DNA of 64,000 nt from Pezizomycotina sp. ARF18 (Eukaryota; Ascomycota). The stretch is from contig AZLU01000002.1 of the NCBI GenBank assembly GCA_002224055.1, positions 358,777-422,776 of the forward strand. The letters run 5' to 3'. The translations under genes were made by a program, and so were the position numbers. Every line of letters starts with the position of its first letter. Position 1 is the first letter of the stretch. Positions 34,001 through 45,270 of this stretch are shown here, piece after piece. The notes beneath the pieces are model-generated. The model saw only the letters and a list, made by a program, of their open reading frames with translations, did no database searches and had not been told where the DNA came from.

Positions 34001-36980
34001 ATGTATGTTTACAAGAGAGGTACGTTAATTGCTCTGCTTCCTGCCTTGTGAAGCTCTCCTGCTAACCAAGCTCTTCACAGACGGTCGTAAGGAACGTGTT
34101 CAGTTCGACAAGGTATGGCAGCTCCTCAGCTCCGGAACTTAGGCTGAGAAAACTCGTTAACACAATTTTTTAGATCACCGCTCGAGTCTCCAGGCTGTGC
34201 TATGGACTCGACGCTGAGCATGTCGATGCTGCTAGCATCACCCAAAAGGTGCGCAATTCATCTCTTCCCCTGAAGCTTTGGGTGTTTGCTGGAGCTAACT
34301 TAATGCCTTGTAGGTCATTGCCGGTGTCTACCAAGGTGTAACGACCATTGAACTCGACAACTTGGTAAGTTTGACCCTTTCTAACTGAATATGCTACTAT
34401 TTTCGTGCTGACTTCTATGCCAAAGGCTGCCGAAAACCGCTGCCTACATGACCGTAACCCACCCCGACTATGCCATCCTCGCCGCCCGTATCGCCGTCTC
34501 CAATCTGCACAAGCAGACGAAGAAGCAGTTCAGCCAGGTCGTTGAGGACCTCTACCGCTATGTCAACCCGTAAGTGCTGCCAAACATTTCTCCTCCCTTT
34601 CATGGTGTTAGGATGCTAACCCCGAACAGAAAAACAACCGCCCCTGCCCGATGATCTCGAAGCACACGTACGAGACCGTCATGAAGCACGCCGACGAGCT
34701 CAACTCGGTCATCGTCTACGAGAAGGACTACAACTACAACTACTTCGGCTTCAAGACCCTCGAGCGCTCCTACCTTCTCCGCATCAACGGCGCCGTCGCC
34801 GAGAGGCCGCAGCACATGATCATGCGCGTCGCCGTAGGCATCCACGGCGAGGACATCGAGAAGGTGATCGAGACGTACGAGCTCATGAGCAGCAAGTTCT
34901 TCACCCACGCTTCGCCGACGCTGTTCAACGCGGGTACCCCCCAGCCGCAGCTGAGCTCGTGCTTCCTCGTCGCCATGAAGGATGACAGTATTGAAGGTAT
35001 CTACGATACCCTTAAGACCTGCGCATTGATCTCGAAGACTGCCGGTGTATCGGTCTTCACGTCCACAATATCCGTTCTACGGGCTCGTACATCGCGGGAC
35101 CAATGGTACTTCCAATGGTCTCATCCCGATGCTGAGGGTGTTCAACAACACGGCCAGGTACGTCGACCAGGGCGGCAACAAAAGGCCCGGTGCTTTCGCA
35201 ATCTACCTCGAGCCGTGGCACGCGGACGTGTTCGAGTTCCTCGACCTCCGAAAGAACCACGGTAAGGAAGAGGTCAGGGCCAGGGACCTGTTCTACGCCC
35301 TCTGGGTGCCCGACCTGTTCATGAAGAGGGTCGAGCAGAACGGTGACTGGAGCCTGTTCTGCCCTAACGAGGCTACCGGCCTTTCGGATGTTTACGGCGA
35401 GGAGTTCGAGAGCTCTACACCCGCTACGAGAAGACCGCCGGCCTCGCGCGCAGGACCGTCAAGGCGCAGAAGCTGGGTATGCCATTCTGGAGGCGCAGAC
35501 CGAGACGGGAACCCCGTACATGCTGTACAAGGACGCCTGCAACAAGAAGAGCAACCAGAAGAACCTGGGCACGATCAAGAGCTCTAACCTGTGCACGGAG
35601 ATCGTCGAGTACTCCGCCCCGATGAGGTAGCCGTGTGCAACCTCGCGTCGATCGCCCTGCCGACGTTCGTGGACATCGCGAAGTCCGAGTACGACTTCCA
35701 GAAGCTCCACGACGTGACGAAGGTCGTCGTCCGCAATCTGAACAAGATCATCGAGGTCAACTACTACCCCGTCGAGGAGCCAGGAACTCCAACTTCCGCC
35801 ACAGACCTATGCCGTCGGCGTTCAGGGTCTCGCGGATGCCTTTTTGGCGCTGCGTATGCCGTTCGACTCGCCGCAGGCTAAGCAGCTGAACCTCCAGATC
35901 TTCGAGACGATCTACCACGGCGCCGTCGAAGCCTCCGTCGAACTCGCGCAGGAGTTTGGCAAGTACGACTCCTTCGAGGGTTCACCGGCCAGCAAAGGCC
36001 AGCTGCAGTTCGACATGTGGGGCGTCACCCGACCGAGCTCTGGGACTGGGACTCCCTCAAGGAAAAAGTCTCCAAGCACGGCATGCGCAACTCCTCCTCG
36101 TCGCGCCCATGCCTACCGCTTCCACGTCCCAGATCCTCGGTTTCAACGAGTGCTTCGAACCCTACACGTCCAACATCTACTCCCGCCGCGTCCTCGCCGG
36201 CGAATTCCAGATCGTAAACCCGTGGCTGCTAAAGGACCTCGTCGAACTGGGTCTCTGGAGCGATAACATGAAGAACCGCATCATCGCCGACAACGGTTCC
36301 ATCCAGAACATCCCGAACATACCCAAGGACATAAAATCGCTGTACAAGACCGTCTGGGAGATCTCACAAAAAGTAATCATCGACATGGCGGCAGACAGGT
36401 CCGCGTTCATCGACCAGAGCCAGTCGCTGAACATCCACATTAAAGACCCAACATGGGTAAACTTACGTCTATGCACTTCTACGGCTGGAAGAAGGGTCTC
36501 AAGACGGGAATGTACTATTTACGCACCATGGCCGCCTCTGCCGCCATTCAATTCACTGTCGACCAGGAAGCTCTAAAGGTAGCCGACGAGGCCGTCGCGC
36601 GTACCGTAACGAAGCGTAACCTCGGACTGTACCAAGCCACCTCCCCGTCCCCGCGCCTCGGCCGTCCTTCTTCTACAAATGGGTTAGATGGTAGCACGCA
36701 CTTCATCAACGCCGGCCAGACCGCCCCCAAGAATCCATTCAAAGCCGATCCGGACGAAGGAGACTCCCCGAAGTTGCTGAGCACGGACCCGCCGAACGGT
36801 AAAGGAAATATTTCGGACGATGAGGAAGGAGACGGTCTGTCGTTGAGCGCGGAGGTTAAGAAGCTGCAGCTGGAAGATGAAGCGAAGGCGAGCGAGAGGA
36901 GGGAAGAAGATATTTACGCCGATAAGGTTTTGGCGTGCAGTATTGCTAATAAGGAGGCTTGCGAGATGTGCTCTGGCTAA
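34001..36980 (+). CDS. RNR1: Ribonucleoside-diphosphate reductase large subunit (class Ia)
   Basis: Catalytic subunit that reduces ribonucleoside diphosphates to deoxy forms, with the small subunit supplying the tyrosyl radical. [17 protein letters not shown] opens the N-terminal ATP cone (about residues 1-90). It is spliced over introns 34020-34080, 34113-34173, 34249-34313, 34365-34425 and 34570-34629. Landmarks: [20 protein letters not shown] then SCFLVAMK (redox Cys), [14 protein letters not shown]-like loop, [26 protein letters not shown] at 35586-35603 (thiyl-radical Cys), [29 protein letters not shown], and the final CEMCSG with the shuttle CxxC pair. The coding sum of about 890 aa is normal. 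Around ten one-base frame changes are needed, for example at 34433 (extra A), near 35050, 35410, 35480, 35625, 35780, 36030, 36090 and 36455, mostly a base lost from a short run. For an essential gene this points to sequence error. The two MCB boxes upstream fit G1/S control. Confidence 0.96.
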
Positions 36981-37396
36981 ACCATCTTTCTGTTTTCTAT
37001 TTTGGTTTACATTTCCATTATTGTTGTTGGTAGGGTTCTTTGTTGCTTTGATGTTGGGTCCGTTGATGTTTTTTACCGTTATATCCCACGAACTTTGCTC
37101 TTATTGTTGGCTGCGAGTTACCCCTCCCTACTGCTTCTTATGTCTTGCGCTTTCTATTTGTCTCTGGTATACGGTAAGAGTGGGAAATCTTTAATGGATC
37201 ACTACGGTATGGTATCATAACACGGGGAGTATGTAATTATGGGTAACTTTTCTTTTTCTTTTTTTCTTTCTTTTTTTTATTATTATATTATTAGCATAAC
37301 AGACATTTCTGAGTGGAATCAATGCATCCGCACATTACAATTTCGAAGTATAAATGATGACATCATTGGTTATATAGACGAAGGATTTGAGTGCTA
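36981..37396 (+). other. 3' flank of RNR1
   Basis: T-rich sequence following the stop codon, with TTTTCTTTTTC runs at 37245-37275 typical of fungal 3' ends. No further gene before the repeat array begins. Confidence 0.5.
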
Positions 37397-37660
37397 TTGA
37401 GTGTCCGCGAAGTAATCCAATTTGGGTAGATATATAGCGACGATTTTGAAGGCTTCTATTCCGAAGGCTATTTCAGCACCGCAGAAGCCCTCCTAACAAA
37501 TAGCTATGAACTCCTAACTAACACCGAGTCTTTAGCTTTCAGACCTTCAGCCTGCTTTGCAGATATCTTAAAAATCTAATCAGGCGTTCGCAAGGCTTTC
37601 ACTTTTTTTCCGGCCAATCAAACCGACATTCTCCTTCCAAATATATCAAAAAACTCTTCA

Positions 37661-37662
<2 letters not shown>

Positions 37663-37697
<35 letters not shown>
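37663..37697. repeat. Poly(T) run of about 35
   Basis: One of the longest homopolymers in the window, inside array 2, directly before a D-C repeat pair. Confidence 0.9.
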
Positions 37698-37698
<1 letters not shown>

Positions 37699-40193
37699 AC
37701 ATCTTTTTAGTATAGCTTTTATGGAAATATAGCTATTGCCTTTTCGGGATTAGCCCACGACAATTCACTTCTTTCTGAAGACTTTTTCAGCACCGGAAAA
37801 TTGTTGATTGCGATGACTAGCTAATTGGTCGCCTTTTCATGAATCGCTAGTGTAATTCCAAGATGAGTTAGGCTCGTGAAGATTCTATTCTTTTTTGAAG
37901 ACTTTTCTAGCACCGCGACGATGAAAGATCTCAAATTTCAAAGCACAGCTTCCATGAAAGAAGATTTCCGAAATAGTTAGCCTCGTGAGACTTTCTCTTC
38001 TTTTTGGAAGACTTTTCAGCACCGCGTATATGCCAGATGCCAGATCCGTTCACCATAGTTAGTCCCAATTGTTGGCTGGGGCGGGCAAAGTTTTATCCGC
38101 TCGGTATTTCGCCAAGGCACATTGCAAACGGCTTTAGATTTTGGCTGAGAAATTGGTTTGGCGAGCTAAAAGAAACGAGCTACTACTATAAAATAAAATA
38201 ATAATATAAAACTAAAAAAAGAAACAGAAGATCTTTTTAACGCTGGAGTCTTATATTGGGAAAAAAAAAACCACATGCAGCTAAAACCCGTTGAACCAAT
38301 TAAGGTCGGAAATGTTTCTCCTTCAGATTAACTGCCGGCCACTGACCAGCAAAAGAAGGTATTAACATATATAAGCTCTCCAAATTTTTAGACTTCTTTT
38401 AGCACAGCTCCAACGCAAGAAGATTTTGCAAGTAAGTTAGCCTCATGACAATTTATTTTTTTTTTTTTTTTTTTTTGCAAAAATGCCGTTTGCCTATCCT
38501 CCTTTTTCTAAACCCCTTTCCAGCGAATCAAGTTTATAAACCAAGAAGAAAATAAAGAAAAAAAAGAAAAAAAAAAAGGTGTTTTACTTAAGGTAAAGAT
38601 ATAAATTATAACTGCTTTGGGGGGCTGATCGGAAGCATTTCAAGTACCGCGTGTGTGAGCGCTATATATGCTTATATATAATAATATTCGTTTATTTCGT
38701 AGTGAATTTGCCCACTAAAAAATACAAGAAATGGAATATTATCTAGTTTAGGTATAATCTCCGGTTAAAAGGTCTCTTTTCTCAAGACTTTTCAGCACCG
38801 CAAAATTATTGTTGTCAGAATGCCACACATCCGAAAAAGAAAAATACTATGAGCCGACGATTGGCAGCGAAATGCCGACGTTCTGCCTCTCAAGTATTCT
38901 ATGGCCGTAGCTCCATATCAAAGTTCTGAAATTTTGACTTCTTCCAGCACAGCTTTTATGGAAGGTTAGCTGTGGTCTTCCAAAATAAGTTAAGCTCATC
39001 ATAATTTCTTCACTTTTGAAGATATTTTCAGCACCGCTCCCGCGCGTGAGAAATGGGTCCCTTGTAGTTGGACGAGATGTCTGACTACCCGCTTAGTCCC
39101 TTAAAAAAAGCATCTACTTTAGTTATTGTTTCCATCAAAGCTCTTACATTTCAACGCGGCTTCCACGAGATAATTGGAAACTAACTAGGTCATAATTCCC
39201 CTCGTTTTGCAAGGACCTATCAGCACCGCTTAACCAAAGGGTGGCAGTGGGGATAATTTTCCCAGTTTCAAATTTTTAAAGATCTTTTTGAGCACAGCTT
39301 TCGCGGGAAAATATGTATTCCTAGAATCGGCCTTGATCATTGAGAATTCTCTTCTCTTTTGAAGACTTTTTGCTTGCGCAGGTGCGATCCCATCTTCGCT
39401 TGCCGATGGAATCTTTTGCCCGTTTTTGATATCCATCTGAATCCATCGGAGGGATCTCCCAGCGGCAAGAGTTTTAATCCATACTGAGCAACTTGAAGGG
39501 TTTTTTTTTTTTTTAGTAAATTTACCCAGCAAAAAGAGTTACTCTAGGTGTATGTACCCGGAGTGTAAAAGCACTCAAATTTCATAGCTCTTTCAGCATA
39601 GCCTTTTGAGAAACGACACTTTCCTATAACAAGATGTCCTCATGTCATTCCCTTCTTGTGTCTTCGTACATTAAGCGTAACCATGCCCCCGTCCCAGAAA
39701 GCTGTTAAATTTTGGGACCTCTTTAAGCACAGCTCTCATTAATGTCGGGTCTAATTCCAGGAATGGAACAGCTTATGAGGACTTTCTTGCACTGCTCACT
39801 ACACATTATATAGTAAGTAGCTTACCTGCAAGGTCTATTAGCGATTCGTCCTAGTTTGGCGCAGCAGGGATCACTCGCTAATCTGCGTTTGTCCCTGTCT
39901 AGAAATTATAATAAGTGTAAATATATATTTATTGGTTATAGTATTCTTTGGTTTTTTTTTTTTTTTTTTTATAGTGCGAGAGACGTTGGTTTTCGCTAGT
40001 AGAATCTTTCACTCACGCGACGCAGGTCCGCAGTATGAGTAAAGGTATCTTTCGTGAGTTTAGAGAGAAGAATGTAAATGTAGCGGTGAGACGTCCGCGG
40101 AGACATCTATTTGAGGATATATGGCGGAGGCAACGGCCTCTTTTTGAAGACTTTTTCAGCACCGCTGTGAACCGAGACGGACATAGAGCAGGG

Positions 40194-40328
40194 AAGAAGA
40201 AAAAAAGAAAAGAAAAAAGAAGAAAAAAGAAGAAAAAAGAAGAAAAAAGAAGAAAAAAAGAAAAAAGAAGAAAAAAGAACAAAAAAAAAAAAAAAAATAA
40301 AAAAAGTGGAAAAAAGAAAAGAAAAAAT
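40194..40328. repeat. Purine-only (GAAAAAA)n tract
   Basis: About 135 bp almost entirely of A and G on the plus strand, beginning just after the motif copy at 40141-40165. It opens a Lys-rich frame that I do not regard as coding. Confidence 0.95.
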
Positions 40329-40980
40329 AGAGACATCTACTTTAGGTACATTTTTAGCAAGTTTTTAAGACTCTTTTCAGCACAGTGAACTAAGGACGGC
40401 TGCTCAGAATGAAGTCAGAAGACGTTCATTTTTCAGCTATATCGAAGTTTCTCAAATCTTTTAAAACTTTTTTTAAGCACAGCTTTTATGAAATGGCTGG
40501 TCGTCCTTTAGGATGACTTAGCTCATGACAATTTCCTTCTTTGAAGGCTATTTTTTGAGCACAGCACGGGGAGAAAGCCCACAGATGTGATCAGGATAGC
40601 TCGACAAAGCTATAAATACTTTCTCTTTAAGTATAGCCACCGAAATATCTTCGATCAATCGAGACTCTTTACACCGCATCTGAGATCTAGATAAGGTTCT
40701 GGCAGGGCTCTTAGCGTGGTTTGGGAGACCCAAAAGTTGAAGGCAGTGGCTGATTTTAATTTGTTTTTTGCCTTGTAATGGGTGGTTTTTAGAGGACTTG
40801 GGTTTTCACCTCGGTAAGTAATTGAAAACCGTGCCCACGCTAAATGCTCTGGGTTCTGACTTTCAACTGCAAGATCTGTTCGCTAGTTATACTAGTTTAG
40901 GCATAGTCTAAGTGCAACGGCTCTCAAATTCAAGACTTTTTTCAGCACAGCAGCACCCAGGGAATGAGATTCGGTCACGG

Positions 40981-41016
40981 AAATTAGACTCACTGTTTAA
41001 ACAGTGAGTCTAATTT
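40981..41016. repeat. Perfect 36-bp palindrome within a longer inverted repeat
   Basis: 18 bp (AAATTAGACTCACTGTTT) is followed immediately by its exact reverse complement, with no loop. Flanking it, GGTCACGGA at 40973-40981 is matched by TCCGTGACC about 22 bp beyond the right arm, so the inverted symmetry extends outwards with an asymmetric spacer. It may be a hairpin-forming remnant of a small inverted-repeat element. Confidence 0.85.
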
Positions 41017-41207
41017 TATGTATTTCCTCGGTTGTGGGTCCGTGACCCGAGAAACTCGCTCAATAAAATTAGCTTTACCACAACAAATTCTCTAGACCCA
41101 AAACCCGATGTAATACACTAGCAGCACCAAACCACAAGACAAGTTCGGCGAAGCCTCTAGCTTAGCTAGAAACCTTCCTTTCTGGAGACTTTTACAGCAC
41201 CGCAAAA

Positions 41208-41293
41208 TTTTGAGGATTTTAAAAAAGTGGGGGTTTTCAAAAAAAAGGGGGGATTTTAAAAAAAGGGGGGATCTTTAAGAAAGAGAAGGGGGA
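41208..41293 (+). repeat. Imperfect tandem repeat of G-run plus A-run units
   Basis: Four units of GGGGG(G) followed by ATTTTAAAAAAA-like sequence, about 18-20 bp each, between the motif copies at 41181 and 41329. The four G-runs lie on one strand, but their loops are long for a G-quadruplex. Confidence 0.7.
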
Positions 41294-42786
41294 GTCTGCT
41301 AAGTGTAAAAGTTAAGTGAAGAAAAAAATTTTGGGACCTTTTCAGCACCGCTTATAGTACGTTGTGTCGATTGCTAGCCGCAGGTCTCTTTTAAATCAGT
41401 AGCTTCCAGCTTCGGTACTCCCGAGGTGTGGGACTCATGTTAGAATAGCAAAAGCGATAAGAAGCCAATTTTCCTGAAATAGTTCCACTCAAAAGTGGTC
41501 TCACGGCGCCGCTGCGCGCATGCAGGCTAGAGAGAATACCTCTCTCGGAGGAGAGCACCACACGTAATCCAAGTATCACGGTATCACGCTTATATACAGC
41601 ACCGTTATAATTCAGAGCAACATCCCACTTTATACACCACAAACTTCTTGCCGTAGACTCGTATTATTTCATTTCCTATCACACTTTATTCTTCGCTAAA
41701 TATTTACCTTTTTTTTTTTTCTTATTCTTTTTTTTCCCTTCCAAATAGGTGGGTATTCTTCTTCACATTTTTAACGTAAGCTAGAAATATATAAAGATCG
41801 TAAGATGTTTTTGCCCCTGTATTTATTCCAGTCATTCACTAAAAACAATATGTGAATTCATTTCATCATTAGTTTAGGAGGGCGTTTTGACTGTGTAACA
41901 TCCGCGAAGACAGCTACTTAGGAGATATAGCGGTTGTAAAGGCTTATTTTTTTTAAGACTATATCAGCACCGTATATTCGAGAAATAAGGTTCTCAACGG
42001 TTACGGGCCGCCCCGCTCGGGAAGTATTCCTGCGTGTTAAAATATTCGGCGCGGTGCTGAAAAAAGTCTTGAAGGTTTGAGGGATTCAACTGGAGACTAT
42101 ACCTAAAATGGAAGAAAAAGACTAATATCTGCAAAAACGTAGGGGCGCTTCTATAAAGGCTCTTCTCACAACCTTAACAGCGATAGAGATAGAATGTACT
42201 GTACTTAGGTAGGTATATATTATTGTTCACAGTTCAAAGGCTTCTACTTTTCAAGAGCTTTTCCGGCATGTCTTTCAATTCTCTCATGGAGAGATCAACT
42301 TCAGAATGAGTTAGCTCATGATTGTGACAATTCTTTTCTTTTTTTTTGACCGAAGGGTGATCGGATCGAGACCAACTGCTTGATTTAGCGGTAAGGATTA
42401 TATCGACATATCCTAGGGCAGTGAAAGGTACGGTTTTCATGGGTAAAGTACTTCATCTCAACTGAGATGCGACGTCCGCGATGACATCTATTTCGGGGTA
42501 AAGGCTTCTTTTTTGGGAGACCTTTTTGCACCAATTTGCCAGCCTGCCCCGCAGAGCTCCTGGTATGCGTTTCTCTTGACACGAGACTCGTAGGTAGATG
42601 GGCCCCTCCACAGCCGATTCACGGGTGCTGATCGCGGGGAAAACAATAAACAATCTTTTTTTAAAGCTTCTCTAGCCAATTACCAGCGAAAGTAAGAACG
42701 TAAGATTATCGCTATCATGTATGCTACTTTTTTACTTTAAATAAAAGGAGCGGTTTGTGAAGCTCTCCTTTTTGCTGACCTTTTCA

Positions 42787-42822
42787 GCCCCCCCCCCCCC
42801 CCCAAAAAAAAAAAAAAAAAAA
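42787..42822. repeat. Poly(C) then poly(A) block
   Basis: A run of about 16 C followed at once by about 18 A, directly after a degraded motif copy (TGACCTTTTCAGC). Confidence 0.9.
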
Positions 42823-43824
42823 GACAAAATAAACTTCTACATTGGATATAGGTCATAGCCCTTGTAGAGATTTAAGACTCTTTCCTGCGCCACTTAACCT
42901 AGCCTGCAAAGCGTCGAAGCGGATTTCGCGATGGAAGACTTTTAAAGTTTCCCCTCCCTAGCAAAGTCGTAAAGATGCATAACTAACAGCAAAATTTCAA
43001 AATTCCTAACATGGATCCGCTCAGGATAGTCCATTTTTTTTTTTTTTTTTTTTTTTGTTTGGAAAATCCTGGCAGCCTCGCTTCCAGGTTACACTCTTCT
43101 GTCAGATCTGTTTGGAATTCTATCCTAGATTAGGTGTAGCCCCAGTTTTAACGCTCTCCAATATCAAGACCGTTTCAGCACGGCTTCCAAGGTCTCTCGT
43201 AGCACCCAAGCACTGTTTGAGATACAGATTCTTTTTCGCTGCAAGCTCCAACAAGCGATTTAATATCCTAATTTAGGCATAATGCCATGTTCAAACTCTT
43301 CAAATTTTAAGACTTTTTGCAGCACAGCTCTTTCCCACACTAGTTCGTTGATCCAGGGCAATCAGCTTTTAACAAGGCGGACGTAGAACTTGCCGCAAAA
43401 CACCGAGCGGCCCCAGTCTACATGCTTCAGAGATAAATCTACGATGCTCAGAATAAATTACGATGGTAAGTAATTTGCTTATTACCGTAAATAGCACACA
43501 ATGTTTTGCCGTAGAGGCCAGGAAGGTTGGGCTTGCTTGGCTGATAACTTGAGAATTTCCCTTGATTATGACTATATTACCAAAAAATTTATGATTTATT
43601 TAATATTCTTACGTTTTATAACGTCTAGAATATAAGGTGACGATATTGCTTAAGCTTTAAGTATCTCGGTTCGGGTGACTCTGTGTTAATTAATCAAGAT
43701 GTAAAAGGCCGGCGTAAGAGAGCTCTCGTCTGTAGAAATAACAGCTGTCGTGAAAAAAAAAGATTTTCCAGAATGAGTTCTGCTCATGACAACTTTCCTT
43801 CTTTAGAGACTTTCATAGCACCGC

Positions 43825-45117
43825 TCGCGTACGTTTAATTTAGTGCTTGCTATATTTCGCTTGCGATTCTTTGAAAAAAAAAAAAAAAAAAAAAAAAAAA
43901 GGAAAATAGCAACAAAAATGACTTTTATTATTATAGTAAAAATTTGTTCTCTGATGTTTCGAGAACATTCTGCGACGGAGTGTTTCTCCAATTTATTTAA
44001 TAGTTTGAAACTTTGGTGGTAAACTTGTGTTCCCTTATATTTAACAGTACTTAGTATATATTACTATCTACAAGGAGGTTTTATTAATTTTTTTTCTTCT
44101 TTGAATTCGTATCTCGAATATTGACGTATCGAATAATAAAGATATAGTATATACCTTCAAAATGGATAAATGGAAGAAAAAGTAATATTCTAGCCCTCTT
44201 CTTTTTTTGTATAAAAAAAAAAAAAAAAAAAAAAAAAAGCTGGGATATGTCTGATATAAAGGTGGATTTGGAGCAAACCGGATGAACTGACAGTGATGAC
44301 GGAAATATATTTGAGAGAAAGGGGAAGATAAGAGAAACCAAAACCCCAATACTTATTATGATTATATATGGACCGCCGCCACTATACCATTAGAGCCATT
44401 CAGAACGTAAATTACACAAGGTTGGCAAATCTCTAGTCATTCTTTCACTACTCGATTTCGGGTGACTTATAGAGCACGACCAAATTTCCGTTGCTCAGCC
44501 TAGATTTTCGGTTTTATAACCGGCGAAAATAATAATTACTAATTAAACAAAATCCGAATCCAAAAAATAAATAGTTCAGAATAGAGTGTCTATTTTATTT
44601 CGAATGAGTGATCAACCCGGTGCTTCTTCTTCACAATTGCACAATTAACTCTCAGAAATATTATTTAATAATAGTTTGACCATTGGGAAATTAAATTGTT
44701 GCACTGGTTTAGTGAATGTATTATATCAATTGTATAAACAACAAGTTTTTCATTGCCGTTAGCCGTCGTAGATACGTCAACCTTATAGTTTCTATACCAA
44801 TTATCACATCAAACTACTTCAATATTAAGAGGGTTTTAAGAATTATTAAATACTTATGCAAGGTTAGGCACATAAAAAGGAATTATACATACGCGAAGCC
44901 TAAAAATAAAAGAGGTTTTCCTGTATCTTTGCTGTCCGCATATACAAGAGCGGGGATTTTTATAACGGTGCGAGCGCCAGGCGTCTTTAAGAACCGTTTG
45001 CTCAAGCCGCCGAAGGTAGTGTTCTTTTGTTTTTGTATGTAATTTACTGGCGAAGCAAATTGTTTCAAATTATGCACTTGGGCTCGTGAGTGTGGGTCTG
45101 CGGAAACTCGCTTAATT
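43825..45117. other. AT-rich intergenic region
   Basis: Contains A runs of about 28 at 43874-43901 and 44211-44238. Frames at 44068-44349 (-) and 44716-45042 (+) have AT-driven composition and match nothing I know. No gene assigned. Confidence 0.4.
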
Positions 45118-45270
45118 TACCATGCCCGCCAGCATGAGGATATCCTTTTTGGCGCCTTGGGAAGTATCTTAATAGTACTTCTTCTAATATATTCGCGTGA
45201 AGGATACTTAAGAGTTACTTGCCAAGGCGCTAAAAGGATATCCTCATGTAACATGTTGGTGGGCATGGTA
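45118..45270. mobile_element. MITE-like inverted-repeat element, ~150 bp, TA target duplication
   Basis: CCATGCCC at 45120 begins an arm with CATGAGGATATCCTTTT and GCGCCTTGG. The inverse arm, ending GGGCATGG at 45268, has the same parts with small differences. The arms are about 50-65 bp with a short centre. TA flanks both ends (45118-45119 and 45269-45270), as for Tc1/mariner-type non-autonomous elements. No coding capacity. Confidence 0.75.

Larger units (their letters stand above)
37397..43824 (+). repeat. Array 2 of dispersed short repeats (motif on plus strand)
   Basis: The largest cluster of the AAGACTTTTTCAGCACCGC motif. Copies start at 37461, 37775, 37895, 38005, 38385, 38780, 38932, 39014, 39207, 39273, 39357 (partial), 39580, 39711, 40141, 40373, 40459, 40541, 40928, 41181, 41329, 41951, 43162, 43304 and 43803, with weak ones near 42515 and 42775. 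All face plus except one at 42051. Four upstream bodies end in the same motif. Body A: CCGCGNNGACATCTATTT...GGCTTC, e.g. 37397, 40083, 41905 and 42468. Body B: TTTAGGTATAGTCT...CTCAAATTT, e.g. 38745, 40893, 43125 and 43270. Body C: GTTAGCTCATGACAATTTCC. Body D: CTCAAATTT then the motif as GCACAGCTTTTATGGAA. D and C follow each other about 90 bp apart at 37925, 38920, 39260 and 40445. Spacer DNA is AT-rich, gene-free and full of homopolymers. Confidence 0.85.

Noticed and set aside
40035-40388. Lys/Arg-rich open frame and its Phe/Leu-rich antisense
   Set aside because: Both are products of the purine-only tract at 40194-40328.
26513-43824. Motif arrays as a CRISPR-like array
   Set aside because: Spacing is irregular (about 75-400 bp), copies are degenerate, no cas genes are present, and the gene content is clearly eukaryotic.
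37397-43824. TTTTTCAG within the motif as a real 3' splice site of many exons
   Set aside because: The sequence after CAG is not open or alike between copies beyond CACCGC, and the preceding A-A-G-A-C is conserved as strongly as the CAG. A splice role is not excluded but is not supported.
44716-45042. 108-codon frame with basic and aromatic residues
   Set aside because: Composition follows the AT-rich background, there is no signal, domain or splice context, and it lies in a gene-free tract.
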